Shown here: positions 6,918 through 13,977 of the stretch, one piece after another | Position numbering within the stretch: the stretch's first letter is position 1 | Layout of the letters: each line of letters starts with the position of its first letter | DNA from: Candidatus Neoanaerotignum tabaqchaliae | GTDB lineage: Bacteria > Bacillota > Clostridia > Lachnospirales > Anaerotignaceae | Length of the DNA stretch: 20,737 nt | Reading direction: 5' to 3' | NCBI GenBank assembly: GCA_904420235.1 | Contig: CAJFUS010000034.1 | Location: forward strand, 1 to 20,737 | The notes under the pieces: generated by a model | Told to the model about the DNA's origin: nothing | The model's input: only the letters and a program-made list of their open reading frames with translations | The model's database searches: none | Position numbers and translations under genes: made by a program

Positions 6918-7648
6918 ATTTTATTTATGTATGGTTTTTGGTTAAATATAATATCGAAAGCATAAAACTGAAACTCATTGGAGGTTTCGCTCCAGAGATT
7001 CATTATATAGGCGGCAGCGACGTTTTTCCACCGCCTCTTGAGCCGGACGAGGAAGCCGCTATGGTTGAAATGCTTGGAACAGACGAGGAGGATAACGCCA
7101 AATCAATACTTATAGAAAGAAATTTAAGACTTGTTGTTTACATAGCCCGCAAGTTTGAAAACACTGGAATTAACGTTGAGGACCTTATATCAATAGGTAC
7201 AATAGGACTTATAAAAGCCATAAACACTTTTAAGGCAGAAAAGAAAATAAAGCTTGCAACATATGCGTCCCGCTGTATAGAAAACGAGATTTTAATGTAT
7301 CTGAGACGAAATTCCAAGCTTAAAACAGAGGTTTCCATAGATGAGCCGCTTAACGTTGACTGGGAGGGAAACGAGCTTTTGCTAAGCGATATACTCGGCA
7401 CAGACTCCGACATAATATGCCGCGGCATAGAGGACGAGGTTGATAGAAGTCTGCTTTCAAAAGCCATATCGCATTTAAGCAAAAGGGAAAAAAAGATAGT
7501 AAGTCTTCGCTTCGGCATAAGTGGAGAAGGCGAAGAAAAAACTCAAAAAGAAGTTGCCGACATGCTTGGCATATCTCAATCGTATATATCAAGACTTGAG
7601 AAAAGAATAATAAGCCGTCTTAAAAAAGAAATGATGAAATTTACATAA
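6914..7648 (+). CDS. sigE: RNA polymerase sporulation sigma factor SigE (pro-sigma-E)
   Basis: Mother-cell-specific sigma-70 family factor for early sporulation. It is made inactive with an N-terminal pro-sequence that SpoIIGA removes; here about the first 30 residues form an amphipathic/hydrophobic extension ending at the conserved HYIGGS region, followed by PPPLEPDEE. Region 2 is highly conserved (NLRLVVYIARKFENTG, EDLISIGTIGLIKA, LATYASRCIENEILMYLRRN) and region 4 has the HTH (KEVADMLGISQSYISRLEKR). Length 244 aa, normal. GGGAG lies about 8 nt before the ATG, inside the 3' end of spoIIGA. Downstream there is only a weak 5-bp hairpin (7660-7676) before the stronger shared terminator at 7904-7955. 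sigG, which follows sigE in many spore formers, is absent from this position. Confidence 0.97.
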   Translation: MNFIYVWFLVKYNIESIKLKLIGGFAPEIHYIGGSDVFPPPLEPDEEAAMVEMLGTDEEDNAKSILIERNLRLVVYIARKFENTGINVEDLISIGTIGLIKAINTFKAEKKIKLATYASRCIENEILMYLRRNSKLKTEVSIDEPLNVDWEGNELLLSDILGTDSDIICRGIEDEVDRSLLSKAISHLSKREKKIVSLRFGISGEGEEKTQKEVADMLGISQSYISRLEKRIISRLKKEMMKFT

Positions 7649-7967
7649 TATAAAAAATAGCTGTGCTTAAGGCAGCGGATTTTAAAAATTTATTTTCATT
7701 TTATATGTTTAAAGAGTTAAAAAATTACAGCTTAATTATTTAGCGGCTTTAAACAAAATATTTGAACTTTTATGAAATTTTTCAGGAAATAAAAAATCTT
7801 ATAACTTTATAACAATAAAGTAAACCCTAAGCACCAAGGCACAGTCTTTTTTAATTTTTATAACAATGCAGCCATGGTTAGTTTAAAAAACCAATGTATT
7901 TTAAATCCCCTTTTAAAATGGTATTTAAAAGACATATCCATTTGAAAAGGGGATTATTTTTATTTTT
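7649..7967. other. Intergenic region between convergent sigE and the MATE gene
   Basis: A 319-nt AT-rich gap. It contains a weak hairpin shortly after sigE (GCTGT/GCAGC, 7660-7676) and the long terminator hairpin at 7904-7955. The approximately 225 nt between them show no ribosome-binding site with a reading frame and no recognisable RNA. There is no remnant of sigG. Confidence 0.6.
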
Positions 7968-7970
7968 TTA
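7904..7970. terminator. Long terminator hairpin between convergent sigE and MATE genes
   Basis: AATCCCCTTTTAAAATGG (7904-7921) pairs with CCATTTGAAAAGGGGATT (7938-7955) with a single mismatch; 16-nt loop. On the plus strand it is followed by TTTTTATTTTTTT, a good terminator for sigE. On the minus strand the T run is poorer, but the hairpin starts only 13 nt past the MATE stop codon, so it probably serves both. Confidence 0.8.
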
Positions 7971-9383
7971 TGCCGGCTGGCTTTTGTCTGACACCATAAC
8001 ATATTTAGGCTTCCATTTGCCGCTTTTAAGGCGGTATACACAAATTAGACCTCTAATAGTAACATCAATGCCTATTATAGCTTCTATTGTTATTACACCA
8101 AATCCAAATATCCAAACAAAAACAGCAGCTGGTATAATTCTTATAATCCACATGCCAAAAAATGAAAGTATAAGCGGAAACTTAACATCGCCGGAGCCTC
8201 TGCAAATTCCGCCCATTACAACGGTAAGGGTAAAAAGAGGCTCTGTTGCGGCTATTATTTTAAGAGCTATGTTTCCAAGCTCTATTGTCTCAGCACTTGG
8301 AGTAAATAAAGCTATTATCTGCTCGGCAAATATAAATATAGGAACACATAAAGCTACTATAAATATCAGGTTTATTATAAAAAGCAGGTTTGCGAATTTT
8401 TCGGCTTTTTCCGGCTTATTGGCTCCAAGAGACTGACCTATAAGAGTCGTTCCTGATGACGCGAAGCCGTAGGCCGGCAGATACATAATGCTTTCACACT
8501 GGTTGGCAAGCTGATGAACGGCAAGAGCTATTGTTCCAACACTTGATATTATTCTTGTAAGAACTATTTGACCTCCACACAGTGTACATCTTTCAAGAGC
8601 CACAGGAACACTTATTTTTAAAGCCTTAGACAGCATATTCCTTGTTATTTTATAATTTCCCTTAAATGTAAGCTTTATAGGAGTTTTTACAATAAAAAGC
8701 GATAAAAGCAACAAAACTCCCGAAACAGTTTGGGATAGCGAAGTTGACATGGCCGCTCCGCTTACGCCAAGGCCGGCGCCAGGCATAAAAAATGATAAAC
8801 CGAAAACCGATACATTCCTTGACTCGTATATAAGAAAATTATTGCCTACTATATTTATTACATTGGCAGCTATATTGACCCTTAAAGGCAGTTTTGTGTT
8901 TCCGGCGGCGCGCATAACCGATGATAAAACTATAGTTAATGATTTTCCTATCATACCAAAGCCTATTATTGAGAAATAGTTTCTTGCGTCGTAATAAATT
9001 TCCGCCTCGCCCCCAAGCCATACGCAAAGATAAGGAGATATAGCCTCAACGGCGGCCATAATAAAAAGGCCAAGTATCAATGCCGAAGTTATGGACTGGC
9101 GGGCGGCGGTTTTGGCCATATCAAGCTTGCCCTCGCCTATGCTATGTGCCACTATATACATAAATCCAGCGCTTAAGGCCGTAAAAAATCCCTCTATAAG
9201 CCATATGGTTGATGTGTTTATGGCAACTGACGCGGTGGCCTGCGGTCCAAGCGAGCCTACCATAGCGGTGTCTATAAGGCTTGCCATTGATACAAGAAAC
9301 TGTTCAACTATGGCGGGCCATGAAAGCATTAAAACTGTGCGTGCCGGTGTTTTGCCAAGGTTAAGCACTGTAGATTCAGACAT
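7968..9383 (-). CDS. MATE-family multidrug/sodium efflux transporter
   Basis: Inner-membrane antiporter expected to export drugs or metabolites in exchange for Na+ or H+. 471 aa, within the usual 440-480 range, with about 12 hydrophobic segments in two homologous halves. Family-style motifs: start LSWPAIVEQFLVSMASLIDTAMVG, then MRAAGNTKLPL in the first half and GQSLGANKPEKAEK and GGICRGSGDVKFPL in the second, the last two typical of the NorM/DinF-type MATE fold. A GGGGGAG ribosome-binding sequence lies 5 nt before the ATG at 9383. It is a single-gene unit facing against sigE and divergent from pyrH. No regulator gene is adjacent, so substrate and control are unknown. Family assignment is secure. 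Confidence 0.93.
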   Translation of the reverse strand: MSESTVLNLGKTPARTVLMLSWPAIVEQFLVSMASLIDTAMVGSLGPQATASVAINTSTIWLIEGFFTALSAGFMYIVAHSIGEGKLDMAKTAARQSITSALILGLFIMAAVEAISPYLCVWLGGEAEIYYDARNYFSIIGFGMIGKSLTIVLSSVMRAAGNTKLPLRVNIAANVINIVGNNFLIYESRNVSVFGLSFFMPGAGLGVSGAAMSTSLSQTVSGVLLLLSLFIVKTPIKLTFKGNYKITRNMLSKALKISVPVALERCTLCGGQIVLTRIISSVGTIALAVHQLANQCESIMYLPAYGFASSGTTLIGQSLGANKPEKAEKFANLLFIINLIFIVALCVPIFIFAEQIIALFTPSAETIELGNIALKIIAATEPLFTLTVVMGGICRGSGDVKFPLILSFFGMWIIRIIPAAVFVWIFGFGVITIEAIIGIDVTIRGLICVYRLKSGKWKPKYVMVSDKSQPA

Positions 9384-9416
9384 AATTACTCCCCCAAAGT
9401 TTATTAAACTAATTTA

Positions 9417-9445
9417 ATTATAGATGTTTGAACTTTAACGCACAA
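9417..9445 (-). promoter_or_regulatory. Candidate promoter of the MATE gene
   Basis: On the minus strand: -35 TTGTGC (9440-9445, half matching), 17-nt spacer, perfect -10 TATAAT (9417-9422). Predicted start near 9410, giving a leader of about 27 nt. Confidence 0.5.
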
Positions 9446-9489
9446 GAGATAGGAGCATTTTTTAATTATGCTATTTTAACGTTAGATAT

Positions 9490-9519
9490 ATTGAATTGAT
9501 TCAATTTATTGCATAAAAC
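9490..9519 (+). promoter_or_regulatory. Palindrome overlapping an upstream pyrH promoter candidate
   Basis: ATTGAATTGATTCAAT (9490-9505) is a perfect 7-bp inverted repeat around TG. Its TTGAAT (9491-9496) can serve as a -35, with a 17-nt spacer to TAAAAC (9514-9519). A protein bound at this palindrome would cover the -35. Both promoter boxes are only four of six matches, so this is weaker than the downstream candidate. Confidence 0.35.
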
Positions 9520-9563
9520 ACTAAAAACCTTTCAAGGTATTTAAAATTAATGAAAGTTTTAAA

Positions 9564-9594
9564 TATTGAATTTAATTCCAATATATGTTACATT
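9564..9594 (+). promoter_or_regulatory. Promoter of pyrH with extended -10, inside an inverted repeat
   Basis: -35 TTGAAT (9566-9571), 17-nt spacer, extended -10 TGT-TACATT (TGT 9586-9588, TACATT 9589-9594). Predicted start near 9601, about 33 nt before the pyrH ATG. The -35 lies in an imperfect inverted repeat whose arms are ATATTG (9564-9569) and CAATAT (9579-9584). Confidence 0.5.
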
Positions 9595-9633
9595 ATTAAT
9601 GAGTGATTTTGAGGTTTTTAGGGAGGATTTTTG

Positions 9634-10341
9634 ATGTATAAAAGGATAGTGCTTAAACTTAGCGGCGAAGCTCTTGCAGGCGATAACCCTAATGTTAAAT
9701 TTGACAACGGCATTATAAAAGGAATAGTTAATCAAATAAAGGAAATAATGGAAAAAGGCACTCAAGTTTCTCTTGTTATAGGAGGAGGCAATTTTTGGCG
9801 AGGAAGAAGCGCCGACCATGCCATGGACAGAACCAAGGCCGACCAGATAGGAATGCTTGCAACTGTTATGAACGCCATATATGTGTCTGATTTTTTAAGG
9901 CAGGAAGGCGTTGGCTGCGTTGTGCAAACACCTTTTAAATGCGGAACAATGACAGAGGAATTTTCAAAGGACTTGGCTGTTAGGCACCTTGAAAATAAAG
10001 AAGTTGTTATTTTTGCCGGCGGATTGGGACACCCAATGTTCTCAACCGATACAATAACAGCCCTAAGAGGGGCTGAGCTTGAGGCCGACGCTTTGTTTTT
10101 CGCCAAAAACGTCGACGGTGTTTATGACGACGACCCGGCTAAGAACCCTAACGCTAAAAAAATTGATGAGATAAAATGCGGTGATATTATAAAAAATAAT
10201 CTTCGTGTTATAGACCTTACGGCGGCAAGCCTTTGTTTTGATAACGGCATACCTGTTGTTATATTTGGGCTTAACGAGGAAAACAGTATTGTGCGCGCCG
10301 TAAATGGCGATAAAATTGGAACAATTGTAACAGTTGATTAA
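9634..10341 (+). CDS. pyrH: UMP kinase
   Basis: Phosphorylates UMP to UDP with ATP in pyrimidine nucleotide synthesis; cytoplasmic, normally a hexamer of the amino-acid-kinase fold. 235 aa, normal length. GGGAGG lies 8 nt before the ATG at 9634. Visible: the N-terminal phosphate-binding strand KRIVLKLSGEALAG, the glycine-rich IGGGNFWRGR, DQIGMLATVMNAI, and ALRGAELEADALFFAKNVDGVYDDDP near the end of the kinase core. The loop that in most bacterial UMP kinases reads GTGNP-F/Y-F is GLGHPMF here, a departure at a nucleotide-binding position (see findings). It heads the pyrH-frr pair, 30 nt from frr. The usual upstream genes rpsB and tsf are absent; a divergent MATE gene takes their place. Confidence 0.96.
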   Translation: MYKRIVLKLSGEALAGDNPNVKFDNGIIKGIVNQIKEIMEKGTQVSLVIGGGNFWRGRSADHAMDRTKADQIGMLATVMNAIYVSDFLRQEGVGCVVQTPFKCGTMTEEFSKDLAVRHLENKEVVIFAGGLGHPMFSTDTITALRGAELEADALFFAKNVDGVYDDDPAKNPNAKKIDEIKCGDIIKNNLRVIDLTAASLCFDNGIPVVIFGLNEENSIVRAVNGDKIGTIVTVD

Positions 10342-10371
10342 ACCACTACATAAATTACGGGAGGAATTTTT

Positions 10372-10926
10372 ATGTCAGAGAAAGTAAAGGTATATCAGGA
10401 GAAAATGGATAAAACTTTAGCAAGCCTTGACAACGAGTATGCCACAATTAGGGCCGGAAGAGCTAACCCTCATGTGCTTGACAGAATTACGGTTGACTAT
10501 TACGGAACACCGACACCTATAAATCAGGTTGGAAATATCACAGTTCCAGAGCCAAGACTTCTCCAAATTCAGCCTTGGGACACAAGCCTTCTTAAAGAAA
10601 TAGAAAAAGCCATTAATAAATCGGACATTGGAATTAACCCTAACAGCGACGGAAAAGTAATACGTCTTGTTTTTCCGGAACTTACAGAGGAAAGAAGGGC
10701 TTCTTTAGCCAAAGAGGTTAAGAAAAAAGGTGAGGACGCCAAAGTTGCCATAAGAAACATAAGAAGAGACGCCCTTGACACATTTAAAAAACAGGAAAAG
10801 GCCCACGAGATTACTGAGGATGAGCTTGCTGACCTTACAGACGAAATTCAGAAAATAACAGACAAAAGCGTTGCCGCTATCGATAAAAAAAGCGAGGCCA
10901 AAAGCAAGGATATTATGTCTGTTTAA
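10372..10926 (+). CDS. frr: Ribosome recycling factor
   Basis: With EF-G, splits the post-termination ribosome so that subunits can be reused. 184 aa, the standard length. GGGAGG lies 8 nt before the ATG. Family landmarks: MDKTLASLDNEYATIRAGRA (helix 1, with the conserved TIRAGRA-P/N), then VDYYGTPTPINQVGNI and PEPRLLQIQPWD in the small domain, and RNIRRDALD near residue 130 in the long three-helix bundle. It directly follows pyrH, as in most bacteria. A compact terminator hairpin follows 31 nt after the stop, so much of the transcript probably ends here. Confidence 0.97.
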   Translation: MSEKVKVYQEKMDKTLASLDNEYATIRAGRANPHVLDRITVDYYGTPTPINQVGNITVPEPRLLQIQPWDTSLLKEIEKAINKSDIGINPNSDGKVIRLVFPELTEERRASLAKEVKKKGEDAKVAIRNIRRDALDTFKKQEKAHEITEDELADLTDEIQKITDKSVAAIDKKSEAKSKDIMSV

Positions 10927-10957
10927 TGAAAATCAGGTTGTGCGCCTTACAACAAAC

Positions 10958-10987
10958 ACCCCTCCAAGAGGGGTATTTTATTATTTT
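10958..10987 (+). terminator. Intrinsic terminator between frr and uppS
   Basis: ACCCCTC (10958-10964), 3-nt loop, GAGGGGT (10968-10974), then ATTTTATTATTTT. A GC-rich 7-bp stem followed by U-rich RNA. It lies inside the conserved gene cluster, so it either splits it into two units or lets a fraction of RNA polymerase read through to uppS. Confidence 0.8.
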
Positions 10988-11007
10988 AAGGTTAAAGGGG
11001 TTTCATA

Positions 11008-11745
11008 ATGTTTAATGACAAAGAAAATTTCGATATAGATATGAAAAACATTCCAAATCACATAGCCATTATAATGGATGGAAATGGAAGGTGGGCAAAG
11101 AAAAGAGGCCTTATAAGAAAGGCTGGGCACAAAGCCGGCGCCGACACTCTTGAAAAGGTATCAAGATATGCCCAAAAACTTGGCGTAAAGCATCTTACGG
11201 TATACGCTTTCTCAACTGAAAATTGGAAAAGAAGCGACGAGGAAGTTTCTGGAATAATGGATTTGCTTAGAAAATATCTTGATGAACACATCAAAAAATG
11301 CAAAAAAGATAATTTTAAGGTCACAATGCTTGGTGACCCATTAAGACTTGACACTGATATTCAGGAGAAAATAAAAACTCTTGAGTCCCTTACAAAAGAT
11401 AATACAGGCCTTTGCCTTCACATAGCTCTTAATTACGGCGGACGTGACGAGATTTTGAGGGCCGTTAAAAAAATAGCCGTTGACGTTAAAAACGGCGTTG
11501 TTGAGCCTGAAAACATAGACGAAAATTATATATCCTCAAGCCTTGATACAGAGGGACTTCCAGACCCTGAGCTGCTTATAAGAACAAGCGGAGAAGAAAG
11601 AATAAGCAACTTTTTACTTTGGCAGATAGCCTATTCGGAATTTGTATTTTCTGATAAGCTTTGGCCGGATTTTGGAGAAAATGACCTTAGAGAAGCCATA
11701 TATATGTATCAAAACAGAGACAGGCGGTTTGGCGGAAGAAAATAG
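11008..11745 (+). CDS. uppS: Undecaprenyl diphosphate synthase (cis-prenyltransferase)
   Basis: Adds eight isopentenyl units in cis to farnesyl diphosphate, giving the C55 lipid carrier used for peptidoglycan and wall polymers; cytoplasmic, membrane-associated. 245 aa, normal. AAAGGGG lies 7 nt before the ATG. Family motifs in order: HIAIIMDGNGRWAKKRG with catalytic Asp24; GHKAGADTLEKV; TVYAFSTENWKR; LHIALNYGGRDEI; and the C-terminal PELLIRTSGEERISNFLLWQ, then YSEFVFSDKLWPDF. It is followed 15 nt later by cdsA. Within this cluster it uses the precursor made through dxr and ispG. I see no own promoter in the 80 nt before it, so expression may depend on read-through of the hairpin upstream. Confidence 0.97.
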   Translation: MFNDKENFDIDMKNIPNHIAIIMDGNGRWAKKRGLIRKAGHKAGADTLEKVSRYAQKLGVKHLTVYAFSTENWKRSDEEVSGIMDLLRKYLDEHIKKCKKDNFKVTMLGDPLRLDTDIQEKIKTLESLTKDNTGLCLHIALNYGGRDEILRAVKKIAVDVKNGVVEPENIDENYISSSLDTEGLPDPELLIRTSGEERISNFLLWQIAYSEFVFSDKLWPDFGENDLREAIYMYQNRDRRFGGRK

Positions 11746-11760
11746 CAGGGAGTTGAGCCT

Positions 11761-12567
11761 ATGAAAACAAGAATTATTTCCGGCGCGGTGCTTTTGCCTT
11801 TGCTGTTGTTTTTTATAATTTACGGAGGGCTTCCGCTGCACTTGGCTGTTGTTGTTATATCCATTATGGGAATGTATGAATTTTATAAAGTGCTTTCAGG
11901 CAAAATACTTCCGGTGCATTTTTTTGGTTTTGCCATGTGCGTTTTTTATGGCGTGTTTGCTCAAAATATTGTAGAAACGGCAGGAATGTTCAGCGCCATG
12001 ACAGCATGCTTTATTGTGCTGCTCATGTGCTATATGGTCCTTAGGCATAAAGAAGTAGATGTTAAAGATGTTTTTATAACATTTTTTGGCTTTTATTATG
12101 TATGTTTCCTTCTTATGCATATATGTCTTGTAAGAAACCATGAGTATGGACAGTATTTTGTTTGGCTTATATTTATAGCTTCTTTTGTATGTGACACAGG
12201 CGCCTATTTTACGGGCGTTACAATGGGAAAGCATAAGCTTATACCAGAGCTTAGTCCTAAAAAAACAATTGAAGGCTCTGTTGGCGGTGTTTTGTGGGCC
12301 CTTGTGGCCTCTGTTATTTTTGGGTTGGCAATAAGCAGGGTTGTCGTGTTTAACCATATATCAACGGTAGTTTTATGTGCCATCATAGGTACTGCTGGCT
12401 CTTTGCTTTCGCAGATAGGCGACCTTGCGGCCTCAGCTTTTAAAAGATATATGGGTGTTAAGGATTACGCCAATCTTATACCCGGCCACGGAGGAATACT
12501 TGATAGGTTTGACAGTGTTATAGTTACTGCCCCAGTTGTCTATTATATAATGATTGCTCTTTTATAA
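11761..12567 (+). CDS. cdsA: Phosphatidate cytidylyltransferase (CDP-diglyceride synthase)
   Basis: Makes CDP-diacylglycerol from phosphatidic acid and CTP, the branch point for all phospholipids; integral membrane enzyme. 268 aa with about eight hydrophobic segments beginning at residue 6. The family signature is complete near the C-terminus: SAFKRYMGVKD, then LIPGHGGILDRFD, with the Lys-Asp and Asp-Arg-x-Asp residues that bind metal and substrate. CDTGAYFTG and SPKKTIEG upstream are also family-typical. GGGAG precedes the ATG by about 10 nt, in the short gap after uppS, so the two genes are probably one unit. It is separated from dxr by 236 nt, which contain a promoter candidate. Confidence 0.96.
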   Translation: MKTRIISGAVLLPLLLFFIIYGGLPLHLAVVVISIMGMYEFYKVLSGKILPVHFFGFAMCVFYGVFAQNIVETAGMFSAMTACFIVLLMCYMVLRHKEVDVKDVFITFFGFYYVCFLLMHICLVRNHEYGQYFVWLIFIASFVCDTGAYFTGVTMGKHKLIPELSPKKTIEGSVGGVLWALVASVIFGLAISRVVVFNHISTVVLCAIIGTAGSLLSQIGDLAASAFKRYMGVKDYANLIPGHGGILDRFDSVIVTAPVVYYIMIALL

Positions 12568-12681
12568 AAGCTCGGCTTAAAATTTAAGCGAAATAAAATA
12601 TATGCTTAAAAATGGAAAAACAACATCTTAGAATAAAAATAGTATTTAAAATGTTATTATGAATAGGGAAGTTTTTATTTA

Positions 12682-12710
12682 TTGATTATACCTATTGTTA
12701 TTTATATTAT
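12682..12710 (+). promoter_or_regulatory. Candidate promoter of the dxr-rseP-ispG-polC unit
   Basis: -35 TTGATT (12682-12687), 17-nt spacer, -10 TATTAT (12705-12710). Predicted start near 12717, a leader of about 87 nt before the dxr ATG. It lies in an AT-rich gap between cdsA and dxr that otherwise holds only a short palindrome (GCTTAA-AAT-TTAAGC, 12575-12589) without a T tail. Confidence 0.5.
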
Positions 12711-12803
12711 TTGTTTTTACAATATAAATTTAATGGAATTATTAACTATAAAATTAAAAAATTATATAAACTTTATCACATAAATTTTATCAGGAGTTTT
12801 AAT

Positions 12804-13958
12804 ATGAAAAACATAAGCGTACTTGGCTCAACAGGGTCAATAGGCACGCAAACCATTGAGGTATGCGGAAATTTCAGTGATATAAACATAAAGGCGTTAA
12901 CGGCCGGAAACAACATAGACCTTATTGAAAAACAAGCCATAAAATTCAGGCCAATTCTTATATCTGTTATGGACAATGAAAAGGCGGATATTTTAAAAGA
13001 GCGGCTGTCAAAAACGGTCTGCTCCGGCATTAAAGTCCTTTCCGGAATGGAGGGCCTTGTGGAAGCCGCAACTTTAAACGGTGTTGATACGGTTGTTGTT
13101 TCGCTTGTGGGGAATATAGGGATAAAACCCACCTATGAGGCTATTCAGGCTAAAAAAGAAATAGCTCTTGCCACAAAGGAAGTTCTTGTTTCCGGCGGCA
13201 GCCTTATAACAAACGAGGCTCAAAAGCACGGCGTTAGAATACTTCCCATAGACAGCGAGCACTCAGCCATATTCCAAAGCCTTCAGGGCAACAGCATGAA
13301 TAAAATAAGGCGAATAATACTTACGGCCTCCGGCGGGCCTTTTAGGGGAATGAAAAAAGAAAGCCTTAAAAATGTTACGGCAAAGGAGGCTCTTAATCAC
13401 CCAAATTGGGATATGGGAAACAAAATAACAATAGACTCGGCCACAATGATGAACAAGGGCCTTGAAGTTGTAGAAGCTAAGTGGCTTTTTGACGTTGACG
13501 TTGATAAAATTCAGGTTGTGGTTCACCCGCAGAGCATACTTCACTCGGCTGTTGAGTATGAGGACGGCGCTGTTATAGGGCAAATGGGCATTCCTGACAT
13601 GAAGGTTCCAATATCCTATGCTCTTACATATCCAAACAGAAGAGCAAACGGATTTGATAAGCTTGATATAACAAAGGTTGGCTCGCTTACATTTGAGGAG
13701 CCGGATATGGACACATTTGAGTGCCTCTCTCTCGCCTATGAGGCCATAAAAACAGGCGGAACAATGCCAGCTGTTTTAAATGCAGCCAATGAAATTGCTG
13801 TTGGGGCGTTTTTAAATGGTGGAATAGGTTTTATGGATATTCCGTATATTATAAAGAAAACTATGGGGGCTTACACTGTTAAACACAGCTACAGTATCGG
13901 TGAACTTCTTGAGGCGGACCAATGGGGAAGGAAGTACGCCGAAACCATAATAAAATAA
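12804..13958 (+). CDS. dxr: 1-deoxy-D-xylulose 5-phosphate reductoisomerase
   Basis: Converts DXP to 2-C-methyl-D-erythritol 4-phosphate with NADPH and a divalent metal; the first committed step of the MEP isoprenoid pathway. The frame is open further upstream, but ATG 12804 is chosen because AGGAG lies 7 nt before it and the protein then begins MKNISVLGSTGSIGTQT, the NADPH-binding start of the family. 384 aa, normal. Other landmarks: LATKEVLVSGG, PIDSEHSAIFQSL (metal ligands), ASGGPFRG, NHPNWDMGNKITIDSATMMN followed by KGLEVVEAKWLF, VVHPQSILHSAVEYEDG, and LNAANEIAVGAFL. rseP starts 19 nt after its stop. ispG of the same pathway is two genes downstream. Confidence 0.97.
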   Translation: MKNISVLGSTGSIGTQTIEVCGNFSDINIKALTAGNNIDLIEKQAIKFRPILISVMDNEKADILKERLSKTVCSGIKVLSGMEGLVEAATLNGVDTVVVSLVGNIGIKPTYEAIQAKKEIALATKEVLVSGGSLITNEAQKHGVRILPIDSEHSAIFQSLQGNSMNKIRRIILTASGGPFRGMKKESLKNVTAKEALNHPNWDMGNKITIDSATMMNKGLEVVEAKWLFDVDVDKIQVVVHPQSILHSAVEYEDGAVIGQMGIPDMKVPISYALTYPNRRANGFDKLDITKVGSLTFEEPDMDTFECLSLAYEAIKTGGTMPAVLNAANEIAVGAFLNGGIGFMDIPYIIKKTMGAYTVKHSYSIGELLEADQWGRKYAETIIK

Positions 13959-13977
13959 TAACGGAAAGAGGTTTTTT

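Noticed and set aside
7649..7903. Possible sigG remnant or small RNA after sigE
   Set aside because: No sigma-factor-like peptide in any frame and no strong hairpin or promoter; only AT-rich sequence with scattered short similarities.
7894..8436. Plus-strand open frame of 180 codons overlapping the MATE gene
   Set aside because: It is the antisense shadow of the MATE coding sequence, partly made of terminator sequence, and has no ribosome-binding site or recognisable domain.
12575..12589. GCTTAA-AAT-TTAAGC palindrome after cdsA as a terminator
   Set aside because: Only 6 bp with few GC pairs, a 3-nt loop and no T run after it; too weak to call.
12711..12803. N-terminal extension of dxr from an upstream start
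   Set aside because: The extra residues are low-complexity, translated from AT-rich leader; AGGAG and the family N-terminus both point to ATG 12804.
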